Origin: Thunnus maccoyii
Taxonomy: Eukaryota; Chordata; Actinopteri; Scombriformes; Scombridae
Direction: 5' to 3'
DNA length: 64,000 nucleotides
Assembly: GCF_910596095.1 (NCBI RefSeq)
Contig: NC_056547.1
Location: 23,703,647-23,767,646, forward strand
In this document: positions 24,133-37,578 of the stretch, in pieces
Numbering within the stretch: position 1 is the first letter of the stretch
Layout of the letters: every line of letters starts with the position of its first letter
Notes under the pieces: model-generated
Seen by the model: the letters and a program-made list of their open reading frames with translations, nothing else
What the model was told of the DNA's origin: nothing
The model's database searches: none
Program-made: the position numbers and the translations under genes

Positions 24133-27100
24133 ATGGCTTTCCCTCAGCTGGGGTACCCCCAGTTCCTTAGTGCCTCTCATGAGGTGTACGGGGGCGAGCG
24201 GCCGGCCTCTGCCCGGGAAGGAGCTACCGAGGGCGGCGTGAGCTCGTCCGCTACCGCCGCGGCTGTCGGCTCCATGCTGGGGATGTACGGGAGCCCATGG
24301 GCGGCTCATAACTACAGTGCCTTTCTGCCGTACAGCGGAGCAACAGACCTCGCCCTCATATCCCAGATGGTGAGAGTTGATACTTGTTCACCTCAGGCTG
24401 AAGCAGCTCAGGTGTTGATGATAGACCACTGATCTCTTGTTAATTGTAAACTAGTGCGCAATTTTCCCATGGCTCTATATGATATTTGAATATACTGATG
24501 GTTCGTTTTGTGCAATATTTGGCGGTTTACAATCGTTATTAAATTATAAAGTCATTTAACACAAATTGCCCGATGTCAGTTAAGATTTCATTATTCTGTT
24601 ATGTTTAAATGTGGATATATCCTGGGCTGTATTGAAAAATATTGATCCGTCACATATAAGACAAATTAATTATCTTATAGCATAAAACCAAACTTTACAA
24701 TTGTCGGTTCAGATTTTTATCTGTAGCTAAATTGCGTAAATCTCAAGGGAAAATCACTGGTAATTTAGACTTAACTTATATATTATCCTATATGTTTTAG
24801 AAAAAAACAGCTTTTATTCATGAGGAAAATACAATTAATTATGTAAGAAGACGAATATTGAAACATGAACATGTATTTCGTCTTTGTTCGTTAAAAATTA
24901 AAAATGACAAATATTTCACATTTAATAGCTTAATTAAAAGGAACCACTTCAGAAAAATAAAACAATTATTCTATGTTATTAATTCAGGTTATTATTAATT
25001 CCTCTTTTCCGGGTCAGTTGCCTTTTCAATGTCAAATTTATGAAATGCTGAAACTTTTAAAAACTTTTTTCTTGCTCTAAAAATAATAATTCACTTCAGT
25101 TTTGACGTGTAGTCTGCACTCAGAGAAGGAGTATAATTTTCCAGACCTGCCGCTCAACAAGTTGTCACTTCTCTCTGCAACATTTCAGGGCTCCCAGTAT
25201 GATCTGAAGGACAGCCCGGGCTCTCACCCAGCCTCTCTGCCTGTCCACGCCGCTCAAGGCTTCTACCCGTACGGCCAGTATCCGTACGGGGACCCGTCGA
25301 GGGCCAAGACGGCCACAAGGGAGACCACCAGCACCCTGAAGGCCTGGCTGCAGGAGCACCAGAAGAACCCCTACCCCACCAAAGGAGAGAAGATCATGCT
25401 TGCTATCATTACGAGGATGACACTCACACAGGTGGGTAATGCTCAAGTTCTGGCTTAAAACATTTGAAAAATATAGATCAGGGCTGCTTAGTAGGGGCCC
25501 CAACAGACCTTGAGGGACATTTGATAAGACGCACACCGCCCACTAATGCACATATCAACAGCACCTTTTGGTAGGCCTGTGTCTCCATACATAAGGATCA
25601 TAAATGACCATTTGCTTGTTTTAAATACATTCAAATGTTAAGTCCAGATCCTACAAGAGTAATACTCTATGAAACTACTTGTCACATCACTTATTATGAT
25701 AACACAACTGCCCACTGTGACTGATACTTAAATAAAGCTACATTTCCAGTGAAAAGTCTCGAGAGATTTCTTATCTCAAAGCTCTTTGTGTGATAATAAC
25801 GAATTAAACGGAGTGATGAGTAGTGAAGCATTTAGCATATTCAGTAATTTCATATTCCCAGTTTGCACCCCTGCATCGACAAACCAATGCATCTGATTTA
25901 TAATGCGTGAAAATATGTTTATTTTCCCAGGTGTCGACGTGGTTCGCGAACGCCCGCAGGCGGCTGAAGAAGGAGAACAAGGTAACCTGGGGCCGCAGCG
26001 CCGAGGACCGGGATGGACGCATCTTCAGCAGCGACAACGAGGACGAGCACGGCAAGAACGGCAGCGAAGACGAAGACGACGAGGAGGAGATTGATTTGGA
26101 AACTGTCGATATCGAGAGACCCGAGGAGCAGCGAGCAGGGGAGCAGGACTCCGGGAAGGGGGAGGGAGAGGCAGGCCTGGCCGCCGGAGAGGCCTCGGAG
26201 CCGAAGAGCTCGGAGAGCAGCAGGACGCTTTCTGTGGAGGGCCTGAGAAGAGTGGAGGCGGCTATTTCTCTCAATAAATCGCCCGTTGTCAAACTCGCTG
26301 TGGATCATTCTCCCAGCAGACAGGAGTGCCAGAGACCACCCCAGAGCAAACCCAAAATCTGGTCCCTGGCTGAGACTGCCACGGCCCCCGACAGCTCTCA
26401 CAAACCTTCCCCCGCGGCCCATGCGCACCACCCGGCTTTGGCCTCCGCCGGCCACCCGGCCTTACTCCCGGGTCATGGGATATATACATGCCAGATTGGC
26501 AAGCTGCAAAACTGGGCCAACGCGGCTTTTCTGAATGCCAATTCTCTTTTGAACATGAGATCGCTCCTCGGAGGGGCGCCGGCCGGACACCTGCCTCTCC
26601 ACGGCGCAGTGCCGGCTGCGCGTCATGACGCACGACCAGCGGTGACGGGCCCCGGAACTTCGGGGACGGAAGATGACAGTGATGAGGAGTCGTCAGGAAG
26701 CTTCAGTCCAAAAAGAGATGGTATGGACTGCACTTAAACATACGACGTTATGCAATTAATTTCTTTCCTGAACAGGCCTCAATAGAGTTACTTTGACGCA
26801 GGTGGCAACGAGAATTGATCCAGAAAAACCCTAAAACACGTCTACAGGACAATATTAGTATTATCTGCATAATTTCCAAGCGATTTTTCGAAAATAATTC
26901 GCACCATTAAATTGTTCAATAAATACATGGCTTTGTTTTTCTCTTTTTACAGAGGAAGAGAGCGACCACAGGCCTGATTCCCTGAAGTCCCCATTCCAGC
27001 TGATCACTGACAGGTAACCTCATGCATTTGAAATCAATTTGGCAGGCGTTATCAGCCTCAATTTCTTTCCACATATCTTCTGCTAAATTAACCTTAAAGC

Positions 27101-27655
27101 AGAGGTAAACACTGTAACACCTGACTGGGCAGACCTCAGCACATAAATCATGTGATTGAGTCCCCACTTTAACGCCTCGTCAGGCAACAGTCTAATATAT
27201 CCTGCGGGGCCCCCTAACACTGAGTTATCGCCGCCTGTGTCATTTAAATAATCTGCCGCCATTTATTCACGCCCCCCTCACTGAATGCAGCTAATGTATG
27301 TCAAAGAAAACGCTGATAGCAACATCATGAATGTAGTGGAGGGTGAAAAAGGCATAAAACAATTTACCTAGTGTCATTTTAATTTGCATAAATAGAGTTT
27401 CACATTGTTTTAGATTAAGTTTTAAAACTAAACTCATGGTATAAAAAATGTCAGTTATTTAAAGATGTGTGTATGCATGAGGATGTGTCTTTTTAAGGGG
27501 AGAAAACATGCTTTTCTGATCATGTAAATGTATTTATGATACAGGTTTAAAGATGTGGCACTTATTTCACTTCTGACTTTTTCTCTCATTGTGTTCTCTC
27601 CCTCAGACCTCACCATGGCACAGCAGCACAGCGAGTTCTGACAACAACATTATGA
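24133..27655 (+). CDS. irx1: Iroquois homeobox transcription factor Irx1 (probably irx1b)
   Basis: Five coding exons can be joined at GT-AG sites: 24133-24369, 25189-25431, 25931-26720, 26953-27013 and 27607-27655. Together they give exactly 459 aa (human IRX1 is about 480). The start has a good context (ACATGGC), and the N-terminus [14 protein letters not shown] is typical of Irx1. The TALE homeodomain spans about residues 117-177. It is split between exons 2 and 3 at Gln160/Val161, carries the PYP loop, and has a recognition helix with [10 protein letters not shown] (Asn167). An acidic stretch (about 195-215) ending in DEEEIDLE follows. The Iroquois-type motif [12 protein letters not shown] lies near 300-311, an Irx1-type block with IYTCQIGKL near 343-351, and the C-terminus is [12 protein letters not shown]. 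Irx proteins are nuclear DNA-binding regulators of neural, cardiac and kidney patterning. Assignment to Irx1 rather than Irx3 rests on both termini. The b-paralogue label is inferred from the absence of irx2. Unusual: the homeodomain has EHQK and ITRM where mammalian IRX1, from memory, has EHRK and ITKM. Confidence 0.95.
27160..27340. promoter_or_regulatory. Candidate conserved element in irx1 intron 4
   Basis: This balanced-composition block has no simple repeats, lies between the two tiny last coding exons of irx1, and contains TAATATAT, CATTTAAATAAT and a CAGCTAATGTATGTC stretch. It looks like a vertebrate CNE in texture, but conservation cannot be measured here. Confidence 0.3.
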
Positions 27656-27942
27656 GAAGACGAAGCAAAAAGAAAAGAGAAAGAAAGGAATAATTTTATT
27701 TAACGGAGAACAGTTTAATGAAGGCTATTTTTCTTTTTGACAGGGCAACCTGTCATAGTATTACTGTTTAGCTTCTACTTCTTGCAAAAGAGATTGTTGT
27801 TTTTGTCACAGATTTGCTTGTATCTCTCTTTTATGTCCTACGTTTTTTTTTTTCCTTCCTCCCTCTGTTGTGAATGCAAACATTGAAAATTGTAAATACA
27901 GGATATGAATTTGTCTTTAAAGAATATATTTTTTGGGAACTA

Positions 27943-27948
27943 AATAAA
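27943..27948 (+). terminator. irx1: Candidate irx1 poly(A) signal
   Basis: AATAAA lies about 290 bp after the irx1 stop, in an AT-rich 3'UTR with T runs. A second AATAAA near 28015 is an alternative. Confidence 0.55.
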
Positions 27949-30900
27949 TGTCATTATAGTCATTTATTACTGAAAACTTTTTCACTAATTGGAAATTGAT
28001 CATGAAAAAGAGGAAATAAAGAAGAAAAGCAGAGAAAATGGGTGTTCAACAGAAATATAGAAGTGACATCAATTTTCCAAAGGCAGTACCTAACTTTTTA
28101 TTTTCAGAAAGTTACGGGTTGACAAAGAATTTATGATGCTAATTTGCATTATGTTATAATCTATCACAGATACCAGTTTTAATGTGAATGTTATAATTAA
28201 TCCCAACATAGACATTCTCTTTTTATTTTCATCCTTTTAAGAAATTCATGTGCAGACACAGTGGATTTGATATTTTAAGGGGAAAATGATACATTTATAT
28301 GAATATACATATAATATATAAAAATATTATTGATTTCAGTTGGTGACTGTTTGCTTAATGGTGATCACAGTGTGCCCACCTTTTAATTGACCCCTTCGTC
28401 ACTGTGTCGAGTTAGTTTCACATTCTCGTTGCCAGCCGAACCATGCAGTGTCAGCCCTTTTTTTTTTCTTTTTTTTGCAAGAAAAGTATCGTCCTTATTG
28501 AAATCTGCACTCTCGCCAAAATTCTGAGACTTATGCCAACGCCTTGGAAGCCACTGCAAACCCTGCGGAAATTGAAATTGAAGATTTCCAGGACCTTATG
28601 AACCTGCGCCTGTGCTTTCAGCCAGGCCTTCTTGCTTTAATGTTGGATTATACCCCCTCAGTGCCACCACTGCCGCCTCTGAAATATGGATCAGACGGCA
28701 GGAAAGGCCAGCAGCCAGTATGGGGGCGGCAGCTCAGGGGGAGGTGGATGGGAGGAGGAGGAGAGAGGTGGGGCGGGGGGTTGTGTGTCACTCCAAGCCA
28801 TCCTTGACGTTCACAGGCCCAAAGACAGGGGGTAGAGAGAGAGAGAGAGAGGGAGGTGGGGGGTCTTAGGGCTGTTAATAGTGAGTATTTCAAAGCTGTG
28901 GCCCTATATTCATGCTTGAATTGGCAGCAGATCATGCATGGCACATGATTTGGGGTCCTCAGGCCTCTCAAGGGGCCCTGACAGTCTCAGGTTCATGTAC
29001 ACACAAAATTTAGATTTAATTGCAAATTTGAAGTTGTGCGAAATTTGGACACTGTGTTGAAAACCATTGAAAGTTAACTGATTTATTGTCACACTGAATG
29101 TTGATCATGTAATGCAGATATGATAGGTGACACTGTGTCAAGTGGCTACAGTCTGTCGGGAAAATATCTGCCACATTTCAAATACTTTTCAAATCATACA
29201 GATATAATTCAGAATTTGGATACAGTTAATCAAATGATCAGATAAGGTTAAATAGTCTGCAAAGATGCAACAAATAAGCATGTAGCCTTGTGCTGAAGAG
29301 CTACGATCTAATAGCTAAATATGAACAATTGAAATGAAGACAATATGGAAACTTATATAAGTGGAGAGCTGACTGGGCAGATGGACGGTCCGCAGTACAG
29401 TAAAATACATGTTCAAATGGTGATTAGAGCAGGCATGATACTCACTGCTGCCAGGTTTATGGACCTGGACATGTGACTCAATGCTGCCACCTCACTCTCA
29501 GAACAAGTAGAGCAGAATTGTAAAGATAAGGAGTGAAACATTTTATGCTCAGGTACAACACACTACCCTCCTCCGCAAACCTACTTTTATCAGCCAACCA
29601 AATATTTAATAATAGTAGAACATTATTTGGTGCAAATTTTGCACGGGTGTCATTTCAGCTAAAAGACATCTTTATAAATTCATTAGTCAAGTCAAATAAC
29701 CCAAAATCAGATACAACAAATTTGCCTCAAAGGCCTTAACAAACCGTACAGCATACGACACCTTCTATCTTTAGACTCTCAGTTTCAGAAGAGCGCTTAA
29801 AAACAAAACACTTTGACAAGAAACAAAGGGGAGAAATAATGTGTTTCCACTTGAGAATCGCTCAGTTTGCATGTGTACTTCATTCTACCTTTGGTCATTT
29901 GCCTCAAATGATCAAAAGATAATGCAGTGCCAAGTACTCCTATAGGTGAGGCCTTATCTACATCTAGTTCAGCCTTAATTAGTGCAGATTTGTACTTTTC
30001 ATGCCAGAAACTAATTTGCATCTTCATGGAGGATCAAAATATATATACATCCACTCTTGTGAGGACCTAAAATGCACCCCTGATGTCTGTGAAAACTGTA
30101 CTTAAATGTGGTCCTCTCACTTTAAAACTGAAGAATTGTTACAAATAGGGTCAAAAGTTGGCAACATTGATCACATCACCATTTAAAAAATGATAACATG
30201 GATCTAATAATTTATTATCTAATTTGTAGACAAACCAGACAAAAAATATAATTGATTTTCAATAGATTGGTGGATATTTCCTGATCATCACCTGGAAATC
30301 AGACTGAAGCACATTTGTATCATTCCATCAATGCATCAATCACACCATCACCTTTCACCACAGAAATGCATTAAGTCTATAATCAACCAACCAACCTGAC
30401 ATGGGTGTATGAGGTGTGGGAAATAATGGAGTTGTGACTTAAGCGGTGTATTCAGATGCATCCGAATTCCTCCTCTCTCAAAACCTCCTCGCTGTATATC
30501 TTCATCCATCCATCCTCTCACAGAGAGAGAAAGAATCAGAAAACAAGGGATAGAAAGAGCAAACTCGAGTCTAAAGAGAGCAAATGAGAGAGAGGGAGAG
30601 AGATGATGCAGTGAGAGCTGTCATTGATGTGAGAACAGCATGGAAGGGAGCCAGACACTTGAGGCCATTTTCACTTCCTCTGCCAACTCTGACAGACTGC
30701 CATCAGCACCGCTGAGGAGAATATCAGCCACTCTTTCTCTTGCACACTTCACTTTTTCTACACTTCATCCCAGCCAGATCGCGCTACTGTTCTTCCAAGT
30801 ACCCAAACAATATGTTATTCTTTCAAAGTTGGATATCAGTGAGCTTAGCATGATGGGGCTGAAAATGACATCAATCGGCTGTTTCATCAGTAACACAGCG

Positions 30901-31479
30901 CGTCCAGAACATGTTTTGTTATGAAAGGAGGGGGAAAAAGCGAGCAGATCCAAAATATGATTAGCGTTTTCTGGCTGTTGCAGCTAGAAACTTCTTCAGA
31001 GTCTCAAGTTTTTGCTTCATGTTGGTTGTTTGTCATCCAACCTGTCCCAAAACTTTTCAAAAATAGAACTGGTACACACTGTAAAGAGCCATAAGTGAGG
31101 AAAAACAACCACGATTCTTCTCGACGATACCCTGAGCTCTCCTGCGTGGAGTTTTTAGAGTCATATCAGCCCCTCAAACTCTCAGTGTGAATAGAGTCTT
31201 CATTGGTGCTTTGGTATTCTGATATAGGCTCTTTGGTGAGTTCTAATCCCTATTAAAGAGGCAGATTATGGAAGGGATTTGTCTTTGATTTGCCTGTCCC
31301 ACTGCTCTTTTCTGTCAGCATCTCGCTCTCTATATATATCCTTCCCTCGTTCTCTTTCTCTCTGCTTCTCTGTCTGTCTTGATGGGATGGTCATGGATTG
31401 AACAATGATTGCCTCCATGTGTCATCCCCCACACACTCCCACCCTCAGCCACCCTCCTGTGATTATAGCCACATGTATG

Positions 31480-31960
31480 AGGGCTCCCGGTTGCCTGAAT
31501 AGATTTGTTAAAGGCCCCCAGTGGATGAGAGAGGTCCAAGCTCCGTAGCCTGGCCCTCGTGTGCTCGACTATCCCCTTTAGAGGCACTCTGCATGGGGGT
31601 GAACTCCCTGCCAGTCCCACCCCCATCACCACCACCAATGTTACCCCTCCTACTCTTCTCCGCTCCTCCGCCACGCAGAGATAATCAGGCTTATGTAAAG
31701 ACGACGTGCTCTTTTGACAGTCATCAGCTCATCAGTGATCCAATCAAGCCCAAATCCGTCATTGTTCACCCCTCAAAGTGTCTCAAATCCGCTTGTGCAG
31801 GAGAGAGGGGCTGCACTCTTTATCCTGCCAATCACTCCTGACATTCCTGCAACTGTTGCCATGGCCTGGGGTCAGAGGTCGTGAAAACAGAGAGCATGAG
31901 CTGACTCGCGGAGAATGGCGGAGCGCTAAAGGAGGGACTCTCCACGCAACGGCCCCATTG
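31480..31960. promoter_or_regulatory. Candidate conserved non-coding element
   Basis: Repeat-free block with GATAATCAGGCTTATG, CATCAGCTCATCAGTGATCC and CCTGCCAATCACTCCTGAC. The 106-aa ORF overlapping it is Pro-rich at one end and is treated as chance. Texture-based call. Confidence 0.3.
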
Positions 31961-33379
31961 GTCAGCCAACGCAGGGGGTAAATGTAGACAAGTTAGGACT
32001 CTATAGCCCCGCTGAGAGGGCCAGCCGGACAGAAAGACATGGACAGGAGAGGAGAAAGGGGGGGGACGAGGAGGCGCAGAGAGGGCCGACGGAAGAGAAA
32101 GAGGGCAAGAGAGGTGTGTGTGGAGAAAGGAGGAAAAAGAGGGTTAGGGAGGGACAGTGTTTGATTGCCAAATAGGCTTTACAGAGCTTGACCTCGAGGG
32201 GCTTGGAGAAGAAAAGGCCTGACACACAGTTAAAGGCTCTGGAGACAAAATAATGAACACACAAGTTAATATTTCTTGAATTCTTAATGGAGTTTCTGCA
32301 CATAAAATCTTAAAAAATTGAGCATTTTCCCATAACAAGAAGTAAATTCTTTACCGCTGGAGCTCAAGAACAAGCCGCAAGCAAAGACAAATGTTTGATC
32401 TACGTGTGTGCGCATGCTAGCTGCTGAGCTGTAATTTGAAATGGAAATGTACCTCCCAACGCAATGAAGCTAATACATGTCATTGCAGGATAAGCGGGGC
32501 ACCGGGTTAAATCTGTTGTAATGTTGTCAAAAGAATTATTTTCTGTACCCAATGTATACGTAAGTGAGCAAATGTTTAGCCTAGACAAGATATCATAGGG
32601 AATTTACGCCATTCACTGTTCCTCCATAGGGATTAGTGGAATTAAGCGTTTACACAAAAGCAAAGTATCAAAACTCATGGGTAATTCAACAAGCTCCACA
32701 ATACTGAGTTTACAGACTGCTGCTTCTTAGCCTGCGTTTATTGTCGCGTTGCAGCTGCGAGTACCTTGCAGACAAATAGCAAACATTGTCAATGCCTTTA
32801 AAGGAGACAAATTTAATATACAGGGAAAATACACACAACAAATACTATGAAAGGGTGGGAGTGATAAGTCTTTTCTGTTGTTGTACGTCCATTCATGGCA
32901 ATAATCTGAGGGAAGAAGCAGATTAGGACAGAGGGAGGGTTCGTGGCTGAGTGTTCGCATCGCTGGCTCCTTTCAGCCATTTTGAAACAATGTTTATCCA
33001 CTGCACTGTTCTAGCGTAGCAACTTAGCGTAGTGTACTGCTGGGAGAGTCGTGAGGGGGCTGAGGACTCGCTGCGTCTTTGTTCAGCATCCATTGAGACA
33101 CGCTGATGTATTAGAGCGGGGCGGGGAAGCTGCACAAAATTAATCCATGTGCAATCTTGGTGATTTCAGTAATTTGTGTTTTAGAGTAGAGATATCTGGA
33201 AAATGTTGTAGAAAAATGAGGATCATCAAAGGGATTTATTTATACAGCCGTTGTTTGCACGTGAGGAAGAAAATCAGCACTGGCTGGACTGTTTTAGTGA
33301 TCAAAAATCACCAGTGGGACATGTAGACTGCACACCATCTGATCTACCGTCTATTATTGAGCTCTAAATGTTTTGTTAG

Positions 33380-34440
33380 GGCTAGTTGCTCTGTAGGTTG
33401 TCTTTTGGTCTGTCGGTCCACCAGTTTGATCCAGATGCTAAAATACCTAAAATTTTGTACAGACATTCATGGTATTAATTGATGTATCCTAATGACTTTG
33501 GTGATACCTTGACTTTTCATCCAGGGTTTCTGCAGGGTTCACCATGTTAAATTTAAGACTTTTAAGGACCTTTTTAATACCACATGGAATGCTATATATT
33601 ACCTTTAATGTACGTAAGTATGATGGAAAAGCAGAAGGGACAATATGACCTGTCACAACAATCCCACTTTTAGGTATGTAACGTCTCCTCGGCAGCCATC
33701 AGACACAAAAATATTTTAAACATTACTGACTGTGGCAGGCAGGAAAAAGTACTTAAAGTCCCCATTCCACTCAAAAATCTGTTTTTCTTCTTTTTACAGT
33801 TGGATGTTTGAGCTTCACTGTGCAGAATGATGTATGTGCAGAGTTTGACACTGGAATCATTCATCTGCTGAAAGTGGAAAGTTTCTCAGTGCTCACTGAA
33901 AAACTAATTTTAATGGGTGGGCCTATGAGCATGATTTGTGACACCACAACTAGTTTGGAAGCCAATCCTGGTCCAGTATGCAATTTACACACGTGTGATG
34001 TGGAAACTTGAAGCCTTTAGTGCACAAACACTGAGAATGAACTTTGCAGTGACGTAGGAGACATCTTGTGTCCAGCAGTTAAACTTCTGAAAGGAAAAGT
34101 ATTTGCATATTCATAGATTATGGAATTTTTAATGAGGGAGAAGGAGTAGATACCATTTCAAGGATTTTAATGAGGTAATTATACTTTTTTTGTGGAAAAA
34201 GCACAGCACAGTATCAGACACAGTATTATTTCAAGCACAGTAAATTTATATGTCTTAATACATGTCCTGAGGGGATCTTTAAGATTTTTGCACATAAAAT
34301 TTATGACTTTTCTATGGCTTTTTTTTTTTTAAGGAAACTGAATTTGTGACATTAGCATTTAGCTTAAAGCACTGCTGTGCCTGAATACAACCTCAAAGAG
34401 CTGCTAGCATGGCTGCAGACACTTAGTCTTGTCTTAAAAC
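33380..34440 (+). repeat. Composite interspersed repeat, split by another repeat
   Basis: The left part (33405-33525, with AAATTTTGTACAGACATTC and ATGACTTTGGTGAT) and the right part (34345-34435, with TAGCATTTAGCTTAAAGC and GCTGCTAGCATGGCTGCAG) match the two halves of the continuous repeat at 61425-61985, in the same order. About 800 bp between them (from GGGTTTCTGCAGGG near 33525 to about 34340) appears to be other repeat material. The ORFs here are not coding. Confidence 0.5.
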
Positions 34441-34858
34441 AAGTGAAAACAAATCTTCCACTACAGGAAATTTATTTCAACCTGTTTCCAATGTATAATA
34501 ACTTATATAAAGACTATGGGTATATCTTGAGAGAAGACAAAAATAGTGAAAAAACAATTATTAATTCTAGAAAATGTTTTAAGCTGAGCTGTATTCAAAA
34601 TCATTTAGGATTATTTCACTGCACAGACAGATTTTTAAAAACCTTTTTTTAAGAAAGTGATACATTTTGGGCCCAATAATAGATAAAAATGACAAGATAA
34701 GATGTTGATTCCAACAGTGTACAGTCACCTAGAGTGCAAAAAATCCCTCTGCTGTCTTTCACTTTGTTGATAATGATAGATGACTCATGGGTCACATATC
34801 TCCACAGTGTAATTACACATGAGAAGCGTGCATGTGCGTGTGTGCACAATCTGTCATT

Positions 34859-34869
34859 CACACACACAC

Positions 34870-34935
<66 letters not shown>

Positions 34936-34941
34936 ACAGAC
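34859..34941. repeat. (CA)n microsatellite
   Basis: About 80 bp of CA with one CG and a few GA interruptions. Confidence 0.95.
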
Positions 34942-35254
34942 AGAGTTGCAGAGTAATGTGAGTCCTCATTCATCTGCCCACGTCGTTTAGGGTAATAGAG
35001 CTTAATGGAGTATATTAACCCTGTCCAGCTTGCATCCCCTCTCAGATATGTGTGTGTGTGTGTGTGTTTTCATGCACGTGCACAGGGAAAGGGGAAACCT
35101 GCCAACTGTTTATCTGCAAGGGACACACACACACACTGGGGGAGCAGAGATCTGGTTTCCCACTGTCACAGATGCTTACCCGCCTCTCCATTAGTGATGT
35201 GATTGGAGTGGACATAGAAAACCAGCAGCCTCGTTCCCACAGGGGCAATCTGAG

Positions 35255-35480
35255 GAAATTATTGCCCCGCTCCTCTCTCGGGAATGTCAGCGCTCCAGAA
35301 AGAAGCACTTAATCGACTGCTATCACATGCAACTCTGTCAACCGCATAACGTTAGTTTTTGAGCATTTGGTGTGGATTAATACTTTGCAGAATGGTGTTT
35401 GATGGTACGTGATCAGTCATGGCACACAGTAAGAGGCCCGCGGGAGCTGCAGGAGATCAGACACTCAGCAGCGTTTACTG
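35255..35480. promoter_or_regulatory. Candidate conserved non-coding element
   Basis: Unique sequence between two CA arrays, with AAGCACTTAATCGACTGC and GGTGTGGATTAATACTTTGC. Texture-based call. Confidence 0.3.
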
Positions 35481-35661
35481 AGAATGTGACAAATAGATGA
35501 TCACTGGAGAATGAAGATTGATACAATAGTCAAGATCTTTAAGTCTGTCTATCTGTGTGATACAGGGAGGAAATCACTCAGAAGTAAGATGTTGGGGTGG
35601 ACACTGCTGGTGGCCAAAAGTCCTGGGAGGTCCAGTCAGACATGTAATATGAAATCTGCAA

Positions 35662-35662
<1 letters not shown>

Positions 35663-35696
<34 letters not shown>
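35663..35696. repeat. (CA)17 microsatellite
   Basis: Perfect CA run; a second, interrupted CA array lies at 35817-35853. Confidence 0.95.
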
Positions 35697-35699
<3 letters not shown>

Positions 35700-35817
35700 G
35701 CATGCATGCAGACAAGCAGACCTACTGTGTTGTCTTTGGTTGGTCACTTAATTGTGGGTGACCTTTTCACCCTGGTCAATAAGAACTGCAAGTTGAGCCC
35801 ACTGCACCGGCTAACAC

Positions 35818-35848
<31 letters not shown>

Positions 35849-37044
35849 ACACATCCCATCACCACCACCACAATAACATTGTAGTTCCCTGAACCACCAG
35901 AGGATGGCACCTGAGCTCTAAGTAGCAGTGCTGCAGTAGTTCTCTAAAGCACAGGGGAGAATGTATCCCTGACTCCACTTTTCATGGTATCCCTTGATCT
36001 AAGAATCTGAAGTGGACACTGCTGTAATGCTCTGAGATGAAATGTGGTCCCTGGGTGACTAGGATTTCAGGATTTTCTAGGATGATTCACTCTTAACTAC
36101 CATTTGGCTAATTCTATTTACTTCACAAGGAGATTCAGATAATTCTCGGTTTGCTTTGATTTTGTTTAACATAGAAATAACTCAGAGTACAAAGATTTAA
36201 GTATGACTTAACCCCGATGTTCTGTTTGTGCTCGGGTCCTGCCTAACAACTCAAAAACATTTGATTCATGTTATTGGAGTTTTATAACAGTCTAATTGAC
36301 CTTAAATATAGCAATAACACCACTATGTAGGATAACATGCTGTACATTTCTTTGTTGTGAATGACTTTTTGGCAAACAAAAGGAACATATATTTGCTCAT
36401 GCTTTCCCCATTAAACATATAGACCTAAAATATGAAATATTTAGTAATGCTTTAAGGTCATTTCTGTACTTTGTCACATGTATGTGTAAATGTATGAGCC
36501 CAAACCACTTCAATACTTTTCTACATAGAAAGAAGAAAGAGAGAATTATTTTTTTATATTTTTTATTATCATTATTATTACTTTACACAATCAACAGTGG
36601 GATCTGTGAGACCCCAAACAATGAGGAAGTAAAGCCAGTGTTCATGTCAACGATAGAGAAAATGTAAAAAATTTAAAAAATGGGCAGAAAATGAGTCAAA
36701 AATGAGTCATAAGAGCAGAGAGAATATAAATGGACAGAAGTCAAATCAGACTAAGAGAGATAATGGACAAATAAACAGATAAGGTAACAGACAGAGGATC
36801 AGTAGAAGAGTTAAGGTAGGTTTAAGTGTTTGTTAAAGGATGTATTGGTCCCTGTGGACTGAGGCTTGAAGAGCTGAATAATGTATGTCTGCTCCCAAAG
36901 TAATGAAGTGGAAGTGATAGGGAGGAATACGGCTGGCCTCTCGGGGCTCAACGCAAACTGTACACACTCTTAAGAGCTGCCTGTAGCCTAAACCTGTCTC
37001 CCTCTCTGCCTCTGTCTGTCTCTGTCCACTTCTTTCTCTCTCTC

Positions 37045-37578
37045 TCACACACACACATACACACACTGCTCAGCGGCTAAGAGGGTTAGCTTGTCTCTGT
37101 TCCCATATCCTACATCATTGATGAGGAAGACCAGGGCATTTATAGTATCCCACTCAGAGTTCAGCTGCTCCAGATCTTCCATGAGGCTCTTATTAGACAG
37201 GAGCAGAGCAGCAGCAGATAGTACGTATGGTGCTCGGTGATCAGACAGGTACTCGGTGTTGGCAGCCTTGTTTGTGGATCGGATCGACTCTGCTTTGCTC
37301 TTGTACTTGGTTGGAGCTATTGCGCTTAACAAGAGGCAACCACTGTAAGCTGTGTCTTGTGGTGAAAAGAAAGGGCTACTTTCATCCCTCATGATCCATT
37401 TATTGCTTGTCCTCCTCTGTCCTCTTCTTTCTCTCTGAATATCCCTCCTTTTTCTCAGAGAGCAAAAGCTGGGGGAAAAAAGGTGGAAAAGTTGCTTTGT
37501 GTTACCCCCATGTTCATTTGTCTGATGGTAGAACACTGCGAACAGAGGAGGTCTTGCGTTTTTGAAGACTTTTCTCAT
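37045..37578 (-). other. Unexplained 177-aa open reading frame or conserved element
   Basis: An uninterrupted minus-strand ORF of 177 codons with ordinary composition, unlike the repeat-driven ORFs nearby. Its second half (SLMEDLEQLNSEWDTINALV followed by FLINDVGYGNRDKL) reads like a protein helix region, but I recognise no family. The 3' end runs into a CA/GA repeat (VYVCV). It lies in the irx1-irx4 spacer, where enhancers are expected, so a conserved non-coding element that is open by chance is at least as likely as a gene. Confidence 0.3.

Larger units (their letters stand above)
27956..37000. other. irx1-irx4 spacer, left part
   Basis: No coding exon and no second homeobox is visible, so no irx2. 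AT-rich sequence (28000-28400 and 29000-30450) alternates with a poly(T)/purine region (28450-28870), candidate conserved blocks (31480-31960 and 35255-35480), a composite repeat (33380-34440) and CA arrays (34859-34941, 35663-35853). Confidence 0.6.

Noticed and set aside
25919-26633. Long antisense ORFs (178, 162 and 114 aa) opposite irx1 exon 3
   Set aside because: GC-rich coding exons commonly keep the opposite frames open. The plus strand is the real Irx1 exon with splice sites.
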